Notes under the pieces: generated by a model
What the model was told of the DNA's origin: nothing
Seen by the model: the letters and a program-made list of their open reading frames with translations, nothing else
The model's database searches: none
Shown: one piece after another, positions 25,267 to 35,603 of the stretch
Position numbering within the stretch: the stretch's first letter is position 1
How the letters are laid out: every line of letters starts with the position of its first letter
Source: Diadema setosum
Taxonomy: Eukaryota; Echinodermata; Echinoidea; Diadematoida; Diadematidae
Direction: 5' to 3'
Length of the DNA: 64,000 nucleotides
NCBI GenBank assembly: GCA_033980235.1
Contig: CM067067.1
Coordinates: 18,109,239 to 18,173,238, forward strand
Position numbers and translations under genes: made by a program

Positions 25267-28200
25267 CTACATGCCACATTCCAGTGTTGACAGGCTGGTG
25301 TTTCGAGTACCCATTTGCCATGGTGTGAGTGGCAGGTCACATCCCTGCTCCTCACCCATCTCCTGAAACATGTTCTCTGGCAGGTCATCCATCATCATGG
25401 TGTCACCGATGGATGATGCTGTACTGTTCGAAGTGTCATTGAATGACTGCGCCTCTGCAAATAGATTCTGGCTCTCTGCGATCTCCGCGGGGCTTGCCCT
25501 CTGTGGTGCGATGTCATACTTGAGGTTGTAATCGGCACCATTCTCTGAGGTCACGACAGCAGGCTCCTCTTGGCCCGCAGACCAAGACTGCGTCGAGAGG
25601 TCACTCATCTGCTGGATGTTGCTGGATGATGTGCCCATGTGGTCATTGTATGGTTCAAAGTCTGCTTCCGTTACTTCCAGATCCAAAAGGTCTTGATTCA
25701 GATTGCGCTTGGCAGAGAAATTATTAAGTTGGACTGCTTGGATCTGCCTTACCTGGTCTGCAGTCATAGTTGGCATAACTTGGGTAGCAACCATATCACT
25801 TTGACTTTGCAGATAGTCCTGTTGGGTTGAGTATTGGGAGGTGAGGGGTTGTCCTAGGAGCCTGTTGGCAGGCTGCTCAGGGAGAGGCACAGACTGACTG
25901 CGGTTTTGCAGGACCCGTTTGTTAGCCGCCATCATGGCCTGCAGATCAGGAACATTGGCACTGTTCTGCAATAAGTTCCTCAGCTCAGTTTCCAAGGCTT
26001 CCTGTGTGACTGTGTTGTTAATGGTGGGACAAGCTGGTCCGGAGGGATTACGGCGCCTCTGCCACATTGCCTGCTGGCTCTGTGCACCAGCAGTCACGAT
26101 GGCACCCGTCTGAGTTAATAGCTGAATGTTGGGACCAGGTTGTGCACTTTGCAGGAGGAATGTAGCTTGCGGGGGCATGATTTGTTTGGGGGCTGGGGAT
26201 GTCATATTTTGGCGAAGCTGCTGCTGCTGTTGCTGCTGGTACTGAAGAGAGACAGGACTGGCAGTCGGGGGCCTCTTGGAACTACTTGATGGTCTCCGCT
26301 TACGTGTGGGTGTAACAAATTCCGACTGCTGCTGACGCTTGCCCTTGCCTTTCCCCCCAGCAGTGAGATCCTGACCCTGATCAGGGGCTGCTGTGTTTAT
26401 CAGAACTTGATTCAGTATGGTACTTGTGACAGGATGTGTTGGCTTGGGCTTGAACCTGAGCTTCAGTGGACTCTCCCCACCATCCAATTCCACAGTGTTG
26501 ATCGGTGTGAAAGAAAACGACTTGCCATCACTGGGGCTGGGTGGAATGCTCTCGCTCCCTTGCTGCATAGGAATGGCAGCACTCTGAGCCCTGACCATGT
26601 GCCCAACAGCAGGCAGCTCTGGGATCGGTGTTGTAGGGACACTTCTTACTTCTTTGGGAACAGTGGAACCAATATACGACAGGTCATCCAACGTCAGCAG
26701 TCTCTCCAGCATTTTGGGCTGAGTGCTATCATTCGGGTTGAAGATCGCTACCTTTGTACTCTGAGGACACTGTGCCGTTCCTGGATGGCCGTTGTTACTG
26801 AGGCTTTGGTTGTTTATTGCTACAGATGACTGAGACTGAGGTAAATTGCTGACCAGGCCAAGCTGTTCTGGCTTTGATTTGTGAGGAAGCATCATGGCGG
26901 CAGACATGCCGGAGACAGTCAACATGGTGTTGGCGCTCGTATCTGCATCAGGCAACAGAGAGATCGATGGCTGGGCCACATCTGGACCGAGAATACCACT
27001 GGTTTCATCCACAGTCATCTGCTGGATGGGCACAACATTGTTGTTACCAGCAAGAAGCTGCTTACCTCCATTCTGCTGGAGCATGATCCTTGATAATAAG
27101 CTATTTTGCTGAGGGATGAGGTCTTGACGTCCAATTGCAATTTCAGCATTGTTGGCAGATGTTACACTGCTGTCATTGCCCAGGGTTGGTTCTTCGCGTC
27201 CAGAGTGCACAACCAGCTGCGCCAGCTTGTTCTGCTCCTGCTGGCTCTGTAAATTCTGAGTGGGCATTTGGACTTGAGCTAAGACCACGTTTCCAGGCAA
27301 ATTAACAAGAGTACTGGTGGTGGCTTCCTTTGGTGATAGTAATGATGATGACGAAGTCAATGGACTGGAGGTCCTAGATGTGATAGTTTGAGCACTTCGC
27401 TGACTGAGCAGGGTCGCAACGGTCTTTCCCCCACCATTTTGTGTCATACCAGCCTTACCACCACTTGACATACTTCTCATGAGCTCCGCAGCCGATATGT
27501 TCACTGTGCTCTTCACTATTCTGCCTGCTGCTGGAGCCTTATCCAGTTTGCCGAACTGGACTGAAGGGCTGGCGATGGAGGGCTGGCCGGTTGCCTGCCT
27601 ATTCTGGTCCACAGTGTTGGTCTGTATCGGTATACTATTACCTTGGAATGGTTCAGGGTTGATCAGGACAGAAGAAAGTTTCATGGGTTGGGTGGCGAAT
27701 GTGACAGTCGTAGGTAAAGATGACTGCCCATTCGTTACAACTGACTGAGTGTTCTGCATCGGCACTAATGATGACACTGTTGTTCTCACAGGGGTCGTGG
27801 TGGCGGAGGTCAGCTTTGTGACTGGACTTGAGTCAGATGTAACAACACTAGACAAAGTTCTTTCTACGAAAACTGGGGTAACATTTTGCGATCTTGTGTT
27901 GCTAGTACCCGTGTTGAAAGCGATTCCCTGAGAAGACAGAACAGTCTTTTGGCAAGCGACATTGGTGGTCGGTACCACTGTATTGGGTTGTGGAGGCACG
28001 GCCTGCGCGACCAACGCAACCTGGTTCGGCGCTACATTCTGTCCAGGATTCTGTTGGATTGCAGCATTAGTATTAGTTACAGTCTTGTATCCACCACACA
28101 CACCCTGTAAGTTTTTGACTTGGTTACCAACGATGACAACCTGACCACCACTCTTGATGACGTTTTGAATACTTGTTGCTGGTATGACTTGGCTGCTGAG

Positions 28201-29106
28201 CACGGCATTGCCTACTATTTGATTCCCTACAGGTTGCACTACGTTGACCGGAGTCTGGTTTCCCACAGCTGCCACAGTCTGCACTGGACTTGAAAACACA
28301 TTCTGCCCCTGTAGCACGACGTTCATCTGCTGCTGGTTTGGTAGCTTTGGGACACCTTGCATCTGTATGGCCTGCTGTCCTTTCACCACTAGAAGTTGAA
28401 TTTGCTGGCCATTTGGTTTCGCTGATGGACTGATCAAAACCATTTGGGCGGGGTTGGTGTCCCTGACAGGTGTTTTGGGTTGTATTGGAGCAAAGCGTCG
28501 TTTGCCGGGGCTTTCCTTGGATGCACTATTACTCTCTCCAGAGGTGTTGCTCAAAGACATGTTATTCTCTACATTAGTACTGGTGTCGTTTCCCTCGGCA
28601 ACATATGATGAAGATGAGGTGCCATCTCTCACAGCATTCACATCCTTCTGCTCCAGCTGTGTAGCTTTGTCTGTCTGCGATGGCTGTGACGTTGTCAGCT
28701 CCTCTGACGACCCCGCGGTCGCCTGCTGCTTGAACTGCGCCGGGCTCAGCACGCCCTGAAGCCGCTGCTGGTTCTCCTCCGCCTGCTTCTTGCGCACCTC
28801 CTGCCGATACTGCAGGGCCTGCTTGAGGTGGTAGTTGGTCTCCCGGTGGCGCATCTCTGGCGTGAGGTCGTGCCGGAAGTTCTCCATCGTGTGCGACTGG
28901 ACAATGAGGATGGACTTGGAACACCTGGTGACGAGCTTATTGCTGGTGAGATGCTGGGCCAGTTCCACAAAATCGGTGAAGGGTTTGCTGGTAACATTTG
29001 ACGCCCACTCGCAGATGACCTGGGTAGCTGCTAACTGCAGGTGATCATCATCCATGCTGCACAGGGAGGCAGGACAATTGGTGCATTGACCCTGAAGAAT
29101 GTCACC
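25267..29106 (-). CDS. RFX7: RFX7-like last coding exon (1,279 residues)
   Basis: The exon starts in phase 0 after TGTTACAG (GGT GAC ATT) and ends at the stop TAG at 25267-25269. Its start encodes GDILQGQCTNC and soon the family segment LAATQVICEWASNV with ELAQHL, which follows the DNA-binding domain in RFX5/RFX7. The rest is low-complexity and rich in Gln, Ser, Thr and Val, including a Gln run (about 26220-26242). A basic cluster TPTRKRRPSSSSKRPP (about 26270-26325) is a likely nuclear localisation signal. RFX7-like motifs IPPSPSDGKSFSFTPI and NRSQSVPL follow, then an acidic tail with DLLDLEVTEADFEPY and MMMDDLPENMF that looks like an activation region. The 32 codons upstream of 29106 that stay open are intron, not protein. 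Confidence 0.93.
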   Translation of the reverse strand, partial: GDILQGQCTNCPASLCSMDDDHLQLAATQVICEWASNVTSKPFTDFVELAQHLTSNKLVTRCSKSILIVQSHTMENFRHDLTPEMRHRETNYHLKQALQYRQEVRKKQAEENQQRLQGVLSPAQFKQQATAGSSEELTTSQPSQTDKATQLEQKDVNAVRDGTSSSSYVAEGNDTSTNVENNMSLSNTSGESNSASKESPGKRRFAPIQPKTPVRDTNPAQMVLISPSAKPNGQQIQLLVVKGQQAIQMQGVPKLPNQQQMNVVLQGQNVFSSPVQTVAAVGNQTPVNVVQPVGNQIVGNAVLSSQVIPATSIQNVIKSGGQVVIVGNQVKNLQGVCGGYKTVTNTNAAIQQNPGQNVAPNQVALVAQAVPPQPNTVVPTTNVACQKTVLSSQGIAFNTGTSNTRSQNVTPVFVERTLSSVVTSDSSPVTKLTSATTTPVRTTVSSLVPMQNTQSVVTNGQSSLPTTVTFATQPMKLSSVLINPEPFQGNSIPIQTNTVDQNRQATGQPSIASPSVQFGKLDKAPAAGRIVKSTVNISAAELMRSMSSGGKAGMTQNGGGKTVATLLSQRSAQTITSRTSSPLTSSSSLLSPKEATTSTLVNLPGNVVLAQVQMPTQNLQSQQEQNKLAQLVVHSGREEPTLGNDSSVTSANNAEIAIGRQDLIPQQNSLLSRIMLQQNGGKQLLAGNNNVVPIQQMTVDETSGILGPDVAQPSISLLPDADTSANTMLTVSGMSAAMMLPHKSKPEQLGLVSNLPQSQSSVAINNQSLSNNGHPGTAQCPQSTKVAIFNPNDSTQPKMLERLLTLDDLSYIGSTVPKEVRSVPTTPIPELPAVGHMVRAQSAAIPMQQGSESIPPSPSDGKSFSFTPINTVELDGGESPLKLRFKPKPTHPVTSTILNQVLINTAAPDQGQDLTAGGKGKGKRQQQSEFVTPTRKRRPSSSSKRPPTASPVSLQYQQQQQQQLRQNMTSPAPKQIMPPQATFLLQSAQPGPNIQLLTQTGAIVTAGAQSQQAMWQRRRNPSGPACPTINNTVTQEALETELRNLLQNSANVPDLQAMMAANKRVLQNRSQSVPLPEQPANRLLGQPLTSQYSTQQDYLQSQSDMVATQVMPTMTADQVRQIQAVQLNNFSAKRNLNQDLLDLEVTEADFEPYNDHMGTSSSNIQQMSDLSTQSWSAGQEEPAVVTSENGADYNLKYDIAPQRASPAEIAESQNLFAEAQSFNDTSNSTASSIGDTMMMDDLPENMFQEMGEEQGCDLPLTPWQMGTRNTSLSTLECGM

Positions 29107-30178
29107 CTGTAACAGCGAGAGAAAAAAAAAAAAACAACAACATTGACAAACCTGACTTAGCAGAATGTCTACACTTCGGAATGTGACAATTTTTTTCCCC
29201 ATCTCCCCTTACTATGACCCCAATTGTACCTGATTCACAAAATTTTGAAGTACAAACAGTGCAAGAATGATACTGTAGTAATTGAATACAGCTGACACTA
29301 TAGGACTTATTTATAGTAGTGAGTATTCATTTCATGGAGGGGAGGAGAGGGGTGTGAAATGGCTCTGTTCCTGAAATACAGACAGAACCACATATTCAAC
29401 GCTTAATAGATTTCCGGCAAATAATAAACTGCATATACTTTGAGAATCTAGACTTACATTCTGCTGGCAAATATTGTGCAGGTGGCTGAATTCACGATCA
29501 AGAATCCCAGACAAAACTTTAATCTTGTTTCAAGAGAAAAGATAGCAATTTCCCACCTTGGAAACAATGTAAATTACATTCTTGTTTATCAAATGGGGGC
29601 AATATTTTGGCGAGTTGTTAAGTTTGCGACTATCTATCAATTTGTGAATTTCACAGAAATAAAAAAGTTGTGAAATTTATATGGCCTGTACAGTGTGCGG
29701 GGAGCCCTACTATATGAGCAGTATAAAAAAAATGGCATGAGAATGCAAAACTTGTTCTTGTCCCACCTAAACCTTGGAAACGATGTACATTGTATTCATG
29801 CTTATCAAAGGAGGGCAACATTTTGGTGAGTTGTTAAGTTTGCGACTATCTGTTGATTTGTGAATTTCACAGAAACAAAACTCTTGTGAAATTTATATGG
29901 CCTGTATAGTGTGTGGGGAGACCTACCATATGAGTAGTAAAAAAAAAGGCATGAGAATGCAAAACTTGTTCTTACCCCACCTTGGAAACGATGTACATTG
30001 CATTCTTACTTCTCAAAGGAGGGCAATATTTTGGCGAGTTGTTAGGTTTGCGACTATCTGTTGATTTGTGAATTTCATAGAAACAAAACTCTTGTGAAAT
30101 TTATATCGCCTTTACAGTGTGCAGGGAAGCCTACTATGTGAGTAGAAAAAGGCATGAGAAAGCAAAAATTGTTCTTAC
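29107..30178 (-). other. RFX7: RFX7-like intron containing a tandem array
   Basis: A 1,072-bp GT-AG intron (GTAAGA ... TGTTACAG on the minus strand). More than half of it is three tandem copies of a 210-bp unit (29540-30178) whose outer copy reaches the splice donor. Confidence 0.9.
29540..30178. repeat. ~213-bp tandem repeat (3 units) abutting a splice donor
   Basis: Units begin near 29553, 29770 and 29983 with CCTTGGAAAC(A/G)ATGTA. They share GCGAGTTGTTA, TTTGCGACTATCT, GTGAAATTTATAT and GGCATGAGAATGCAAAACTT. The third unit runs up to the exon at 30179. The inner sequence resembles the dispersed family at 47796-47998, 50398-50648 and 52236-52413. Confidence 0.85.
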
Positions 30179-30263
30179 CCCAGACTTTATAGCAGGTGCA
30201 TCCAAGAGAGACAGAGAGGGCGACGTCAAATCAGTCTTCTTCTTCACACCGCTGTAGCAATAC
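30179..30263 (-). CDS. RFX7: RFX7-like exon: end of DNA-binding domain and linker
   Basis: The exon begins by completing an Arg codon (AG|G) and reads YCYSGVKKK, the closing strand of the RFX winged helix. A linker TDLTSPSLSLLDAPAIKSG follows, ending in phase 0 at GGG|GTAAGA. The upstream intron ends in AC rather than AG, because it is a U12-type AT-AC intron. The linker aligns with the vertebrate segment carrying the PxLPxL motif that binds ANKRA2/RFXANK ankyrin repeats. Here it reads PSLSLL, so the central proline is missing. Confidence 0.93.
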
Positions 30264-30348
30264 GTGGAATGCGGAGGTCAAGGACAATGTACCATAACAC
30301 ATGTCTGAGCAAAAATTTGACATAAAGAACAATCCTTGAGGAATATAT

Positions 30349-31017
30349 GTGACCTGCCACAACAAAAGGAGCTGAGAGTCGCTGACGGCTGAGCAGAGAA
30401 AATCAAGTTTGAAGTCAGATCATGAAAATCGGTCAAAACCATCAAATTTTTGCTTTTGGCATAATGTTGTAAACTAATGTTTCCTCTATCATCCGCCGAA
30501 ATTTCGAAGCTAGATGATCATAGGAAAGGCAAGAAATCAGCGTTTTTCTGGGCCATGATTTTCTGACGTTAAACAGAACAGAAACGTGTCTGAAGATTTG
30601 GATTTAGCCCCACAGATAGACTCCACCTCCAGCAACAAGGGAGTGATCTCATTGGTCAGTGCGTGGCATCATGGTTACTGATTGATCATGTGTAGACTGT
30701 GGGCACTCAGCTTGAATGAACATCGCGGAGGTTGCTATGAGCAGATTGTAAATCGGTGAAAACTGTCTTCCCTCCCGTGATCACGATTGTGTGGGAAAGA
30801 AAACGTTGAAAGCAGTTTTCTCAAAATGCTGATTTCCTACACTACTCAACACGGTCTCATAAAATCATCAATATCTCTGCAACCGAGTACTTGAAATTTA
30901 TGAGTCGTGGTAAATATGAAATTAAAGCGGAAGAGTAAGGGAATAATGTCACATCATTTTTAGAAAATCGCCCCCCCCCCCCCCCGACTTTCGGATCATG
31001 TTGTTGTAGCAGGTCAC
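30349..31017. mobile_element. 669-bp TIR element, GTGACC family
   Basis: The left end GTGACCTGCCACAACAA and the inverted right end GTGACCTGCTACAACAA are flanked by ATAT on both sides (30345-30348, 31018-31021). The terminal hexamer and 4-bp AT-only duplication match the larger element at 622-2016. It contains a C15 run and has no coding capacity. Confidence 0.8.
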
Positions 31018-31048
31018 ATATATTTCACAAAGAATGGACCATGTTTCC

Positions 31049-31475
31049 TTCAAAGGGAACGCAAATCCTAAGAGCAATGTGGATTGAGTGAAAGCAGCAA
31101 CATGAGTAGAACACATCAGTGAAAGTTTGAGGATAATCAGACAATCGATGCAAAAGATATGAATTTTTAAAATTTTGGTGTTGGAACCGCTGGATGAGGA
31201 GACTACTAGAGGTTATGACGCATGAGTGGACAACAATACAAAGAAAATATAAAGAAAATTCAACAAAAATTCATTTTTCTAGCATTATGAAAGAGCACTT
31301 GACTAACCACTTTCAGAAAGCAGGGAGAATAATTGCTACCCTCAACATATGTCAGTAACAAGTTCATGGAATTTGTAATTTTCATGAAAAATGAATTTTT
31401 GTGAACTGATATGTTCTACTAATGTTGCTGCTTTTTCTCAATCCACATTGCTCTTTGGGTTTGCGTTCCCTTTAA
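31049..31475. mobile_element. 427-bp copy of the 566-bp TTAA foldback family
   Basis: The arms begin AAAGGGAACGCAAATCC and the right end mirrors them as TTTGCGTTCCCTTT. The interior matches 59169-59734 (AATGTGGATTGAGTGAAAGC, GGAACCGCTGGATGAGGAGA). TTAA is kept at the right end (31472-31475); the left is TTCA. Confidence 0.8.
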
Positions 31476-31774
31476 TACCTGCAATACAGGGAGTCACTTT
31501 GTATGCACAATGAGACTTACATCTCTGAACAAAGCAAGAGCTAATACAATAATTAGAAGAAAAAAAAAATAGCAAACAACGTCTGAGAACCTGCCATTAG
31601 GGTTTATGTCTTAAAAATTAAAGCAAATGACCTTCAAAATCATGATGCAGTCAATAAGACATTTGATCAGCTCATTAACCAGTAAAGGACCAGGACATAT
31701 TCAAAATGCCAGTGGCGCGGTTTTGCATCAAAGTCATCCATCCTCGAGTAATGGCGGAGTTTTGAAAAGGATAT

Positions 31775-31891
31775 CTCGAATTGCCCCTCGTTCCGAGCCG
31801 CCTTGCCTGGACCATTGGAAACACTCCTTTAATGACCTTTCCAAAGTCGGCTGTACTCAGGGCCCGGTGGTTGGAGCTCTCACAGAATGAC
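31775..31891 (-). CDS. RFX7: RFX7-like exon: core of the RFX winged helix
   Basis: The exon follows TGCCACAG and begins by completing an Arg codon. It reads SFCESSNHRALSTADFGKVI and KGVFPMVQARRLGTRGNS, ending two bases into the next Arg codon at TCGAG|ATATCC. STADFGK.I...FP...ARRLGTRG is the recognition-helix and wing signature of RFX proteins; the RRLG.RG.S.Y core contacts the X-box. Compared with the vertebrate consensus, the Lys before the YCY motif is Arg, a conservative change. Length is exactly 117 bases and both phases agree with the neighbours. Confidence 0.95.
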
Positions 31892-32696
31892 CTGTGGCAT
31901 AGAAAAGAGCAGAAGAAGAATGGGAAAAAAAAAATTATTCCTGCATCAACAAAACATATCTTGTCATTAATTCACTTTCATCACTTTTCAAAAAAAAAAA
32001 AAAAAGTTAGCAACTACTACACATTTGAAACATCCATTTTATGGCCAGAATTCCAAAACTTGATTAAAAAAAAATTGTTCCCATCTCATCTAATTGTCAG
32101 TTTACTAGAAATATTCCTCAAAAGTTTAGTCTCCTTGTGCGGCCAATTGAACTTTCTCAGATTTATCTTCATCCGAATATGGTGGCCACAACTTCACTGG
32201 ATGCATAATTCATTTGCCACAAAAACAAACAAACAAACAAACCAGAAAAAAAAAAACCACAAGATCTACATACACACACATATTACTACTCTGTGTTAAC
32301 AAGCTTGTACTGCAAACCCCCTTATTCTGTTGATATGTTGGTGCCCTGAGCTATGATTTATGAATGTGCATGCAGTGGTCAGACCTTCCATTTCATTCAG
32401 ACGGGCAAAGCCTATAAAATTTACAGTCCACCTGATAAAAACTTTCAGTGGATCTTTTAGTTTAAGGCAGGCATAAAACCAGTTCAAAATGTGAGGTTAC
32501 TACGGTGGCTTGAAATCAACCAGGAAAAAAAAAAAATATTTCTCCGTGTTTGCTCACAGCTGGGTAGCAGAAGACCATTTGAGACCAAATTACATCACAA
32601 ACAAAGTACTGTACATGTGATTCAAAACATGTTTACCATCTGACTCAAGGAAAATTATTGTTTTGTGTCAGGGAGAAAGAGGGGATAAGACAAGGC

Positions 32697-32757
32697 ACAA
32701 GACAGACAAACAAACAGACAAACAAACAGACAGACAGAGACAGCCAGAGACTGACAG
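32697..32757. repeat. ACAA/AGAC simple repeat
   Basis: An imperfect tetranucleotide array (CAGACAAACAAACAGACAAA, then CAGACAGACAGAG). Confidence 0.85.
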
Positions 32758-33023
32758 ACGGATTTACAGTTGTAAATATTAACAGCTTTGCATTTGTTTG
32801 CTTAAATGTAAAGCACATGACAGGATTCCAGATATTTCATTTCAAAGTTTACGTTCTTGTTTGCAAATGGACAACATTGTTGAATCAAGGGTGACAAAAT
32901 ATATTCTGTGCAAGAGCCTAGATGTGGAGCGTTTCATTGGAACAGTAGACTGTGAATATCGTTGGACTCCCAGAATCCCCTGCAATGCCCCCCCCCCCCC
33001 CAAAGGAACTTGTGGCTGCCCAG

Positions 33024-33092
33024 CACTCACTCACACACACAAACACAAACACACACATACATACACACACACACACAGACACACACACACAC
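33024..33092. repeat. CA microsatellite
   Basis: An interrupted CA array preceded by a C14 run (about 32988-33001). Histidine/threonine-rich open frames here are by-products. Confidence 0.9.
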
Positions 33093-33805
33093 AATAGGAG
33101 CACAAAATGGGCTGGATTTGAAAGCATCAGACTGTGTCTTGCTGACTTAAAAAAAAAAAAAAAGACATACTCTTCATCATTGAGACGTGAGCATAGAATA
33201 TGGAACAATGTACATATCCTAGCTTTGGGAGCACGATCCCCTGCACCTATATCTTTCTGGTGGCACATGTCACTTGGAAGAATGCACCGCATTGTCACTT
33301 TGTAGAGGTCAAACATACAGCACTACCACTTGAGAGCACATTGCAGAAGCAAACAAAAGGGATGCCACTTTCCGACAATCCCGCAAATACTGAATCTCTA
33401 TTTCCCAACGTGGTATCCAGATAGATCGACATTTTTTTCCTTTTTTTTTTGACTGCGGACTTTAAAACTCCAATGTTGTAGAGTGGGTCAACAAGTTCAC
33501 ACGTGACTACTCCACGTCAGGATCAGAAGACAGCCACATACGCAGAGTGTCAAAAACATGCTTGAATTCCTTTTCTGTTTCGCAGAATAATCCTTTGGAT
33601 ATTGTGAGATACGATGTAGCTTACGCACTGACATGAGCACTGCAATAGACTTGTATGGGGTCTCAAATCTGAAATGCGACCAGTAAAGTTTATATAGATT
33701 GTGTAAGGAGTACAACTAGATTATAACATTTAAATTTTATTGCTAATGTAACATGTACCTATCCAGGAAAAACAAAACAAAGCAAAACAAAACATGTTTT
33801 TCTTT

Positions 33806-34169
33806 TTAAAGGGGAATGCTAGTAACTGATCAGTGGGAATCAGTGGAAATGCTGGGAGATGATTGTTCCAATCCTTATGGGATTCATTCAAGAGTTCATT
33901 GTATATCTATTATTGTGTGAAAATGATTTGCTTCAGAACGGTCTCATATTCAAGTAATGTGCAGATTAATGCTCCGTCACTGACCAGGGACGCTAACCTG
34001 GGAGCATTAAACTGCACATTACTTGAATATGAGACCATTCTGAAGCAAATCATTTTCACACAACAATAGATATACAATGAACTCTTGAATGAATCCCATA
34101 AGAATAGGAATATCATCTCCCAGCATTTCCACTGATTCCCACTGATCAGTTACTAGCCTTCCCCTTTAA
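33806..34169. mobile_element. 364-bp TTAA-bounded near-perfect foldback
   Basis: TTAA-AGGGGAATGCTAGTAA at the left is mirrored at 34166-34169 by ...CCCCTTTAA. The arms are complementary with very few mismatches for about 160 bases, around a short loop near 33970-34010. The two strands give almost the same open frame (33863-34069 and 34116-33910), as expected of a palindrome. Confidence 0.9.
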
Positions 34170-35225
34170 AGTGATTGGGTGACACATCACCAAAAACAAA
34201 AAGGGAGGAAATTAGGAGAACACTTTCACTTCTCATTGCTAACTGGCAGAGGAAATTCCGTTAATATTTGGCAAACAGGCTTCTAATGAAAAGTCCTCAT
34301 CTCCAAGCACTATCTTGGGTTTAAAGGGAAGGCTCTGCAACTGCTATCTTTCTCGACTCATGACAAAGTCTGACCACACAATCATAGAACGTTTCAATGT
34401 CTCTTTGCATGAGAACCGGCCATTATATCTACCACCAAGTTTCCTTGAAGGGCATTTCAAACTTGCAAATGCACTCAGATGATCAACTTTGGTCTTTACT
34501 GGGAGGGCGGGGGTGCTTGGGAGTGGTACACTACCTTCACTTGCCATTCCCCACCACCTTCAGGCTGTCTTTAGTAAATTGATGCAGTTAAATCAGATAT
34601 GGAGATCAGCAGAAGTTTCATCAAAATTCCACTTTGTAAGAAATAACAGATCTTTCAAATTTATGTGACACTTATTGCGACAATATATAAATATGCAAAC
34701 TACCTAATGCAATGATGTCACCAGCTCGCAACTTACTCATAGGTTTGTGCAAAAATTGTCATAGAATCATTTTCTTCCCCCCATTAAAGTTATAATTCGT
34801 AAGGTGATTACATCCCCACCCCCCAAAAAAAAAAAATCTGTAAGTTTTCCTGCTGATATGAATGCAGCATAAGAAAATTAGTGAAAATTTTTCTGCCCAT
34901 CAATAGGGAGACTTATGACATCGTAACATCTCACCATCCAATCTCATTTGCATATGATATGTAGCTGTTACATCTAATTATCTTTTTTTAATGACAACAT
35001 GTGCAGATTTATAGTTCCAAATTTGTAGCATTTTCGGTCCAATTCCAATGGACTTTTACAATTTTTTTTTACTATGTATTCTTTGCTTTTATTAGCTTTG
35101 CCAAAGCCAACTAGATCCTAGAGTGGAAAATTGCAATTTGCTAAACGCATGCGATACTTTGATCAGCGGTTCAGACAAGGCATTTTCACTGATAATCATT
35201 CCCATAGACATGCACACACATAGGC

Positions 35226-35603
35226 CTACACACTGGAGTGTAGGCTAGCCTGGTGATATTCCATCCACGTGTTGCAGGCCTCAGGTGACTTATTTGTTCG
35301 CCTTCTATTGTGCCAAAATTGGTTTGCCACGTGTGCCTGGGGAGATGGCTGTTCACTGCAGCTCATTGTCACCCCGCCCCGCAGCTCAGGCACTGGAGAA
35401 ATTGCCCCGGCGGTGAACTGAAATCCCGCCTGCACCCTGTACTAGCGCTTCATTCTCCTCCATCCCGTCCCGTCCCGCTCAGCCCCAATTTTCCTCCACT
35501 CGAGAAGATGATGACTGGACGGCGAGCGTATGAATTGCAGGATCGGTGCCCTGCGATGAATGGACTGCACTGTAACCTAGCCCGGGTCACTGACTTCTTT
35601 TAG
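35226..35603. other. GC-rich patch within an RFX7-like intron
   Basis: The local GC and CpG content is clearly higher than the flanks (CCCGTCCCGTCCCGCTC, CCCCGGCGGTG). Open frames exist on both strands (35310-35603 plus, 35435-35226 minus), with no recognisable domain. It could be an intronic regulatory element or an old insertion; I cannot decide. Confidence 0.35.

Larger units (their letters stand above)
30264..31774 (-). other. RFX7: U12-type AT-AC intron inside the RFX DNA-binding domain
   Basis: On the minus strand the intron begins ATATCCTTTT, matching the U12 donor consensus ATATCCTT in all eight positions, and ends ATTCCAC. A perfect U12 branch site, TCCTTGAC, lies at 30284-30277, placing the branch A 14 bases from the intron end. 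No GT-AG choice joins ...RGNSR to YCYSG in frame. Two transposons (30349-31017 and 31049-31475) occupy most of the interior without touching the splice signals. Confidence 0.93.

Noticed and set aside
26407..29044. Several plus-strand and alternative minus-strand open frames of 60-140 codons.
   Set aside because: They overlap the RFX7-like last exon on other frames and look like shadows of its Gln/Val/Thr-rich coding sequence.
29107..29202. The open frame continues 32 codons upstream of the last RFX7-like exon and begins with a Met.
   Set aside because: A good acceptor (TGTTACAG) at 29107 joins in phase to the exon ending at 30179, and the 32 codons contain a T-rich intron tract (Phe/Cys run). 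They are intron.
35226..35603. A nested gene in the GC-rich intronic patch.
   Set aside because: Open frames exist on both strands, but none shows a recognisable motif or splice pattern. High GC alone explains the lack of stops.
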